From Geosiphon pyriformis (lineage: Eukaryota; Glomeromycota; Glomeromycetes; Archaeosporales; Geosiphonaceae): 64,000 bases of DNA. The DNA is taken from positions 188,249-252,248 of the forward strand of contig JAAOMT010000276.1 of assembly GCA_016748015.1 (NCBI GenBank), read 5' to 3'. Below the pieces are notes generated by a model. The model saw only the letters and a list, made by a program, of their open reading frames with translations, had not been told where the DNA came from and did not search any database. The position numbers and the translations under genes were made by a program. Position 1 is the first letter of the stretch. Every line of letters starts with the position of its first letter. Below, piece by piece: positions 56,701 to 64,000 of the stretch.

Positions 56701-59700
56701 GGTGGGAATCGTGACTGCCTCAAGATATGATTCTAAAATGCTAGCCATATCAACCACCGAATCTAATAAGCCATCAAGAGGGTTTTTTTGATTACCGAGG
56801 ACTTTTTCAACAAATAAACGACGTGTTCTCGAGCTGACGCGAATAAGTTTCTCAAAGAGTTTGGCACGAGTTGTATTCAAATCATCACAAATAGCTCTTG
56901 CGATTTCCTCATCAAAATTATCCGGGAATACTGCGAACAACTTCTTTTGATAGGAATCAATTAGAAGCAACCAATTATCACAACCGTTATCACTGAATAA
57001 ATGATCGATAACTTCAGTGGGAATGTTATCAACAACTTTCCGAGTCAAAGCAAATTCAAGCTCTTTCAACGGCTGATTCTCCCATAACGTTAATAACTCG
57101 CCAAGATTCAAATGATCCAAATCCGCATCCAGAGATGTATCCTTTCGCTTACTAATTTCTCTTATAAATTTAGTGCAATATATTTCCAGTTCCGCATCAA
57201 GCAAGTCCAATTGCTTTTCCACGGCATTTTTTCCTCTGATGGTATTACCCTTGATCTGCAGGTTTCCGTGAATTTCCCTGTTTAATTTCAACTTCCTGAT
57301 GCATGCTTGTAAGAAATGCGGAAGCCTATTACTCTTGAGAAAGTTTTTAATTAAGGTAGAAATGAAAGACATTATGACACCCTTTTGATTATCCGGTATG
57401 TGTCGGTATTCTTCAATGACCGTAAGTAATAACGGAGCGGGTATTCCGGGGAGTTCTTCGATATTATTTTTAAAACTGACAAGTCCACAATTTTTGAAAT
57501 GTGAACTAACTTCTTGAGTTATTTTAAGAGATTCGTCAAAGTATCGATATGGGGATTGAAGACATTGAGTAATACTACTTTCGAGGAATTTTATTACGGC
57601 AGCCTGATCCCCAACATTTCTGCCATCTGAGGAACCATAGGATGATAAAGATTCAAGCCAAAGAGCGATTTCTTGAGTGTGATATTCAAAAACGGTTGAA
57701 TCTGCCAGGTGATTCAGAATAACCTTTTCAGTCATAATTCTAATCTGTGGATGTGAAGCGTTGAGATAGAGTTGAAAGAGTGTAAAAATGTGACTGGGAG
57801 ATGAATCAGCTATAAATAATCCAATATATTAGAAATTTAATAAGATTTGGTTTCCTTCCAAACGTTTAAGTAAAAAGGTAAAAAAATGATAAACTTACAA
57901 GATTTTTTAAACCACTTAAAATCGGCAACAGTCATTAGAATTTCCAGTAGATGCACTTGAATATTCATTGGGATTATGCCCAAGTCGTCCGGTATTAATT
58001 TCCCAATATCAAAATTAGACTTTGATATGGAATCCGGTAGATATTTTTGATAATAGTTTAGCAATCTCATTACGATTTCATACAGTAGACCATGCCTGAC
58101 GAACTCTTCGTATGTTCCCAATGAAATTTGCTTAGCATTGGCAAGAATGGAGGAATGTAGGGAAATAATGACCTGTACATCGGGAACTCGTCGTTGCATT
58201 TCTTCACGCATTTTTTCAATTACTCGGTTCCAAGTGCTTTCAAATGTGTTAGAATCATGCTCCTCAATTATTTTTGGGGTTTTCGATGAAGGATGATTAT
58301 CAGAATCTTTTAACACATAATTAAAAGCTTGCAAAACCATGTCAAATTTTTGGAAGGCCGACCCAAGAACTATCAGAGCTTTGTATTTAACTAATGAACT
58401 TTGGTGCTGAATACTTTTGCTGAGGACCAAGCGATTAGCTACAAGAGGCATTATATTGTTAAGAATTGTCGATATAGGAGGTGGCTCAGGTGAGTAGGTT
58501 GATGTTTTGCTAAGGATAAATGTGGGTATTGGAAGTGACAAGATCTTTTGGAGGAGTGTCATACTGGCTAGCCATTGATGGGAAAGACGAGGGTCAAACG
58601 ATATGCGCGTAGATTGCCAGTACCTGTTAAGGAAGAATATGAATATCGTTTAGGCTAAACCAGTGAAAAATGCTTTTAACCCAAAATGAGCTCTGAAAGG
58701 AGGCTTACTGACGGTTGAACTAATTCGGGACAATTGGCGAGAATTCTTAGTAAGAGTTCTTGTTGCCTAAGGTCATCGATCGGACTCAAATTCGAAATAA
58801 ATCTTAGCAATATAATGTTATGGACTCGATTATAACTTTTTTTTTCCTCATTTGAATTATTCATATTCGAGTCTTTAATAGAGCCGGGAGGGTACCATCC
58901 TTTATCATGAAAACAGATCCCTACACCTGGAGAACAGCAAATGGATATTAGAAAGCGATGGACGCGATCTGCAACAACCTGTCCAGTTTCCGATTGTTCC
59001 TTTTCTCGACGATGATAAAGTTTTTGAAGCTGCAAATATATAGTGTATAAGTTAGATCGACGTAAGGTGACTAGCTAGAAATCATTATGATCACAAGGTG
59101 GGGAATCGTAAAAAAATCTTTAAAAATACCTGATCTAAAACCCAATTATTGAAAAACGATACTTTGGCCGATCTTTCTATACCAGTGTCAATAATCACAG
59201 TGTCATAGAGTGTCGTCAGAACTTCGTCCACAACCTAATAATGATGGGGGTTGTGAATCAAATTTTAATTAAACTCACTCCAGTTGCTTAATTATAAGTA
59301 GGGCAGTTCTTACTTGATACGAATCTTGAGAGAGCCCGGGAAAAATTCCACTAACGAAATTTTTGATTCCTAGAACATCTTGTTTTAGTTTGCTGTCACC
59401 GTGTGTCAAAAAAGATAAGATAAAGCGGATATACAATCCACGGACATCTGAAACCAATAATTACTATAAGTAATTTTCAATGTATCGCAAAAGAAATGGA
59501 TATCGCTTTAGCCCTTACCAGTTTTTTTTGATTTCGGGGTCTCATTGGTTTCCTGTCTCCGTCTAATATTGAAAAATTTTCCAAGGGCCTAATCAATTTG
59601 TACAAAATCAAGGTAGTGCTTAAAACAGCTTTGAATAAATCTCAAGAATACTCAAAAGGAAGATTTTTTGGAATAATCAAGTAAAAAATCAAAATTTTAA

Positions 59701-60431
59701 AAGCGATCTAACGAACCTTCATCCCAAAGTAGAAATTTGGATATATTTCACGTATCATCGTCACCCCAAATGAATTAATGGAGATTAGAAGCCGGAGTGT
59801 TGCCTGACATAAAGGTGTATTCCCAGAGGATAAATTTTGATGTATTATCTTCATATATTGTCGCGTGATATTGCGAGCGATGAGAGTACCAGTCGGCCGG
59901 CTCTTGGAATTTTTTAATGAATCCAATAACTTGCTCAATAGATCAGGAATAGCAACTTGTAGTCGCGTGATAAAATGCTAGGGTTCGATTGACCAATTAA
60001 AAAACTAGGTTTTTATATTTATTCAGGAACTAAGTCCCATTTAATGGAAAAAAATTATATTCCAATCTTAAATATACCCACTGCTTGCTGAAGGTCCCAT
60101 ATCTTGAAAACTTCCGTGCATTCTGGCGAAATTTGAAGGTAATCATAAAAAATTTGAAGTCTTTTTTCTACTTCTTTATTGAAAGTTGAATCTTTGTTGG
60201 AAGGGAAGTTAAAATGTTGTCTAAAACGGGATACTCCTGTAGTAATTAGTGTAGGAAATTATAAAAGCTCAGGTGGTTCCAGTCATCTGGGTGCTTATTA
60301 GTATCACCCATACCTTCCACTATTGTTTCTATGTCTGTAGAATCAAGAAATTTCTGTAATTCTCGGGCACTAGTAAAAGGTTGCCAATTGGCGCGATTTT
60401 GAAAGTAGTGAATTTGCGACTCAGGCTCCAT
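53795..60431 (-). CDS. urb1: Urb1/Npa1-like pre-60S ribosome biogenesis factor
   Basis: Sixteen exons join in phase: 60314-60431, 60082-60236, 59717-59977, 59519-59588, 59314-59447, 59130-59234, 58713-59029, 57899-58623, 56289-57809, 56060-56211, 55284-56006, 54995-55210, 54813-54917, 54631-54729, 54300-54582, 53795-54222. The total is about 1803 residues, near yeast Urb1 (about 1760). Recognisable parts: YLQISPECTEVFKIWD and LCQATLRLLISINSFG (N-terminal Npa1 domain), DVRGLYIRFILSFLTHGD, VADRVHRFLISICCSPGVGI, YDPSFFLPLFANLMSFG, and the C-terminal NopRA1-type block ALLNPAHFMYPLINKF...QRPILDLE|DVPMFYNLF...RVWILRLLSPGL. A helical-repeat nucleolar protein in early 60S assembly. The donors after exons 2 (GTGGGT) and 7 (GTCAGT) are weak but the only ones in phase. 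Shares a 280-bp divergent promoter with the CPSF30 gene. Confidence 0.9.
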
Positions 60432-60711
60432 TTTAAAATTTGGTTGGTAACGAGTTCAAAAGTGTACAAAAGATTGACTCCATCAGATTTTTCACTTGAT
60501 AATCCAATGATTATGACTCGTTGAGATCTTTATAAATGTCAATAATTTTAAAACTTGAGATAATAAAATCCTCGAAAAATCGCCCTATTCGCGGAATAAT
60601 TATGTTGGAATAATAATTAAAATTCCCAAGCTCGAAATTTCGAAAATAAACTAGAATCCTAAATAAAGACGTTTTTACACCACCTATCTTGTTTCGATAA
60701 TTGATAATATA
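60432..60711. promoter_or_regulatory. Divergent promoter between urb1 and the CPSF30 gene
   Basis: 280 bp between two start codons facing apart (60431 minus, 60712 plus), so both core promoters must lie here. No clear TATA element stands out. Confidence 0.55.
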
Positions 60712-61878
60712 ATGCCTAGCGCTAACCTTTTAATAAAGCCTGATAATAGCACGCTTTCGTTTGATTTCGAAGAATTTGTGAAAGTGGAACTTGGTCTTGG
60801 CCTGACTAGTAATAAAGGTAGGTAAAATTGAAAAAAAAAGGGAGAAAACACATAAAAAAAACAATCTTTGTTAATGCTCATTTTATTTTTTAGCACACAA
60901 AATTTGTCAAAACTACCTGAAAGGTCAATGTTATAAAGGTCCAAGATGTGAATACAAACATGCACCAAATAGACGAGACAAAGCGGTGGTGTGTAAACAT
61001 TGGTTGCGTGGTTTATGCAAAAAGGGAGATCAATGCGAGTTTCTTCACGAGTTTAATGAACGCAAGATGCCCGAATGTTGGTTTTATACACGATTTGGGG
61101 AATGCAGCAATGAAGATTGTTTATATTTGCATATTGATCCAGAGAGTTTAATGAAAGAATGCCCATGGTATGCCAGAGGGTTTTGTAAGCACGGTGAGTG
61201 CAGAAGGTGAACAAGCAAGCGAGTCAAAAATAGGCTGATTGTTTAACATGCAAGTGTACTGAATTTCTCTTTATGTTTGAGGACCGGATTGTCGCGACAA
61301 ACACGTGCGTAAAGTTCTCTGCCCATTATACATGACCGGGTTCTGCCCACAAGGAGAAAATTGTCCCAATGGACAGTAAGTTTTGTATTTTGTTATATTT
61401 CATTTCGTTTTCTCAATACATCAACAAAAGTTTGTTTGATCCCATAGTCCAAAATATGAATTATCGAGCGTGCAACGTGTACACAATACTGCATTAGAAT
61501 ACGATGCCAAAACTCATCACGAAGTTGATGAGGTAAGTAAACTGCTAGCTATTTTATTAAAAGTGGATTGTTTCAAAAATGAATGCTTCTATCGAAAAAC
61601 AGCATAACACAAAGTATGGTGGCTATCGACCACTTTCGGAAGTTACCTGTTTTAAGGTATGTTATATATTATTGGGCCAATAACATTTATTTTCGATTTC
61701 TCGCCTGCAGAAAAGACATTTATCAATTTACTTTTAAAAGTGTAATCAAAAGGGTCACTTTGCCAACAGATGTCCCAGTAGCGGTAGCGGATACCGTGGT
61801 CGTTATAGGAACTACAGTAGTAGTGACATGAGCAGAAGCCATTCCCGCTATAGTGAACAAGAACAAAAGCGAGATTAA
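60712..61878 (+). CDS. yth1: CPSF30/Yth1 mRNA 3'-end processing zinc-finger protein
   Basis: Six exons (60712-60817, 60894-61193, 61282-61375, 61448-61532, 61603-61656, 61741-61878) encode 258 residues. Five CCCH fingers follow a short N-terminus ([19 protein letters not shown]): [76 protein letters not shown] and [24 protein letters not shown] knuckle ([14 protein letters not shown]) and an Arg/Ser-rich tail complete it. Family knowledge: the CPSF/CPF subunit whose fingers 2 and 3 bind the AAUAAA signal and which contacts Fip1. The presence of the knuckle makes it metazoan-like; budding yeast Yth1 lacks it. Splice phases all agree. Confidence 0.95.
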
Positions 61879-62104
61879 TCCCTCCAATTTAAGATAGTGA
61901 CTTAAATAGTACTTTACAGTTGTCTTGAAAGCCTTTTATTAGGATCGTTAACGATTTTCAAGTTATCAGTATTGGATAAATTTATAATCAATAAGGAAAA
62001 CCCTATAGTCTAGCTTTTAATAATCCTGGAGAATAAAGTTGAATTTTCCTTGTTTAAGGCTCAATTTTAGTAGGGATTGAGCTTCTTTCATTTGATTCTT
62101 TTTC
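61879..62104. other. Convergent intergenic region
   Basis: 226 bp between the stop codons of the CPSF30 gene and the CDCA7-like gene; shared 3' ends, no feature recognised. Confidence 0.5.
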
Positions 62105-63118
62105 TCAAATTTCTCCAGAACTGGCATCTTCGTATTCACTCTCGTCTCCCTCGGTTTCTTCAGAACTGGAACCTTCGTATTCACTCTCGCCTGCCTCAGT
62201 TTCTTCATCGCTAGGTCTTTCCGTGTCTCTTTTGTCAAAGCAGGTAGATGCCTTAGACTTTGTCTTTTTGAAGGGGTTTTTTATCGGAGCTTTTCTCTTA
62301 GGTATTTCGATCTTTTTAAAATTCTCTTCATATTCTTGGACGTTGAGATTTTCCTTTTGTTCATGAACATTATCGCTATCATCTCCATCGGTATAAATCA
62401 ATTCGTTAACTTCTGATTCATCACTTTCTTCACGATCGAAATCATTTCTTGCACTTTTTGTAGCAGCGAGATACTCCTTTGCGTTTGAGTACCCATGCTC
62501 CACTGCGGTATAATACAAGATTCCTGTAGCTGCAAGCCCTTTCTTACCGAGACAATTGGAGCAATTGCAAATGCCACGACATTTAGGACACTCCCAACAC
62601 CCTGAATGTTTTGCTTCTTTGACTGATTCACCATATCTTGCAGAAAGACATCGATTATCCATCATTAATGTGCATTGTTTGCCATTTTCGAGTATTCGAG
62701 TACATCGTACTTTCTCTTCAACTGTTTTTTGACGGCATTGATGGCAGCTGGATCCTTCGACAGAGTCATAAATCCGACCACCTTGAATCCTTCTCCCAGG
62801 ATTAGAGGTTCGAAGGCCACTATTATTTTTTACTTTTGGAAGTCGTCGTCGTCGCAGCATTGTGGTATGGCCTACTCCAAAATCGTTTTCATTGGGCTCG
62901 GCATAGTTTACGGCTTTTCGTTCGCGTAAACTTCGGCGTGTTGGGCCCAAAATTTTGTTTGGGTTTTGCTTTTTTGGTTTTAATGTTCTCGGTAGAGCTT
63001 CGATGACAGTTTCTTTGAACTGGAGCCCAGCCAAACCTATCCTTTCTAAGGTTAGACGGTTTTCTTCCAGGTTTTGAAGCCGTCTAAGTTCGTATTCGTT
63101 GACCTTAGCGGCAGTCAT
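62105..63118 (-). CDS. CDCA7-like protein with zf-4CXXC_R1 domain
   Basis: A single 337-residue exon. After a basic N-terminus (LRRLQNLEENRLTLERIGL, then RRSLRERKAVNY) lies the zf-4CXXC_R1 domain, about residues 125-220: SSCHQCRQKTVEEKVRC, NGKQCTLMMDNRCLSARYGE, GCWECPKCRGICNCSNCLGKKG, ATGILYYTAVEHGYSNAKEYL. The CRQKT and RYGE arginines known to matter in human CDCA7 are present, but the middle segment differs from the vertebrate CGPCL form, as in fungal variants. The tail is acidic with two repeated SEYEGSSSEETEGDESEYE-like units. Family knowledge: CDCA7 recruits the remodeller HELLS/LSH and supports DNA methylation maintenance. Role here is inferred from homology only. Confidence 0.85.
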   Translation of the reverse strand: MTAAKVNEYELRRLQNLEENRLTLERIGLAGLQFKETVIEALPRTLKPKKQNPNKILGPTRRSLRERKAVNYAEPNENDFGVGHTTMLRRRRLPKVKNNSGLRTSNPGRRIQGGRIYDSVEGSSCHQCRQKTVEEKVRCTRILENGKQCTLMMDNRCLSARYGESVKEAKHSGCWECPKCRGICNCSNCLGKKGLAATGILYYTAVEHGYSNAKEYLAATKSARNDFDREESDESEVNELIYTDGDDSDNVHEQKENLNVQEYEENFKKIEIPKRKAPIKNPFKKTKSKASTCFDKRDTERPSDEETEAGESEYEGSSSEETEGDESEYEDASSGEI

Positions 63119-64000
63119 GTTTTTAGGCTTCTTGAATCTAATATTTCTTGCAGCTGTTAAGACTTGGGGATTTTATGCATGTCGCGAAAAAATTAAGCGC
63201 GTCAGCGCGTCCAATCCCATGACTTATTTCTGATTGGAGGCAATGTATTTTTGTGAAACATCTATTTTTATATATAATTATTTAAAGATAATAATAATTT
63301 GTTAAAAAAAATAACAAATTTTATAATTATATTAAAATATAATAAAATTTAAAACAAAAAAATTAATTTTATTTAATACATTTATTAAAAGCTTAAAATA
63401 TTTAATAAAATATTTTAAAATAATAATAATAATTTAAGTTTTATTACTTTAAACTTTAGTGTCTGGTCACGTCTAATTTAGGTCACTTAGTTTGACGTAT
63501 TGTATTAGTTAGTGATTGTGCTTGCACGTTAAGAAAAAAAAAATTTTACTGAATTTTTATTATTTTAATGGTTTTTTAAATTTGATTTAAATAATTTAAT
63601 TTTAACAACTTTTAATGTACATAATTTAATGATATTAATAAATATTATACGAATTAGGTATTGGTAGAATACAATTAATCAAAACATAATAAATAAATAA
63701 ATATATATATATATATATTATAAATCAAAATAATAATTAAACAAATCTGTAAATTGATATAATAATTTAATAAGTAATAAATGTTAAAATAACTTAAATT
63801 TTAAATTTTAATTAATAAAAATAATTATTATTATTATTATTATTATTAATTAACGAATGAAGAAAATATATGTTTTAAGTTTTTTAAAAATTAAACAGAT
63901 TTTATTTGATTTTTAAATATTATTTAAATTAGTGAATTTTATTTTATTTTTTGTAAACCTATTTTAGTTTTTATTAAAAATTTTAATACTTAAAATAAAT
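63119..64000. other. CDCA7-like gene promoter and AT-rich spacer
   Basis: The first about 120 bp has balanced composition and is likely the promoter. From about 63250 onward the sequence is AT-rich with a (TA)n run near 63700-63718 and an (ATT)n run near 63824-63850. No gene seen. Confidence 0.6.

Overview
The window looks like a nuclear scaffold from an AT-rich, transposon-heavy, early-diverging fungus. A Glomeromycotina (arbuscular mycorrhizal) genome is my best guess, not a proven assignment. Host genes have many short introns (about 50-105 nt) and fungal-type products (Set1, Yip3/PRA1, Urb1, Yth1/CPSF30). They sit beside long, strongly AT-rich, gene-free tracts and stacked, decaying retrotransposons.

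Layout. 1-478: 3' end of a NOSIP-like gene. 479-42489: a transposon domain. It holds a 5'-truncated LINE (copy A, about 1540-4352, +), a near full-length LINE (copy B, about 5186-21985, -) split by a Ty3/Gypsy element (element 1, 7907-17899, +), and a third, very AT-decayed LINE (copy C, about 23445-41375, -) split by a solo LTR (28555-29566) and a second Gypsy element (element 2, 30199-40333, -). AT-rich spacers lie between them. 42490-63118: the host gene block, with set1 (-), yip3 (-), a 2.4 kb pogo/Tc5-like DNA transposon (51054-53481), urb1 (-), a CPSF30/yth1 gene (+) and a CDCA7-like zf-4CXXC_R1 gene (-). 63119-64000 is AT-rich spacer.

Most interesting system. The two Gypsy elements differ clearly in sequence and LTR length but share an unusual architecture: Gag, aspartic protease, a Cys-rich CxxC module, a dUTPase domain, RT, RNase H, integrase and a third open frame of about 245-264 codons after integrase. 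Both make 4-bp target-site duplications, share a PBS core and carry an inverted repeat across the U5/PBS junction. Element 2 also has a 19-unit, exactly 10-bp-phased repeat array upstream of its TATA box.

Decay. The transposons are broken mostly by C-to-T and G-to-A changes. Stops fall at former CGA/CAA/TGG codons, and catalytic Asp/Glu codons have become Asn/Lys. The host block encodes two chromatin factors, an H3K4 methyltransferase and a CDCA7-like protein. A link between them and transposon methylation is inference only.

Exon structures of set1, yip3, urb1, yth1 and nosip were assembled by hand from reading frame, splice signals and phase. One splice choice (set1 exon 1) is ambiguous.
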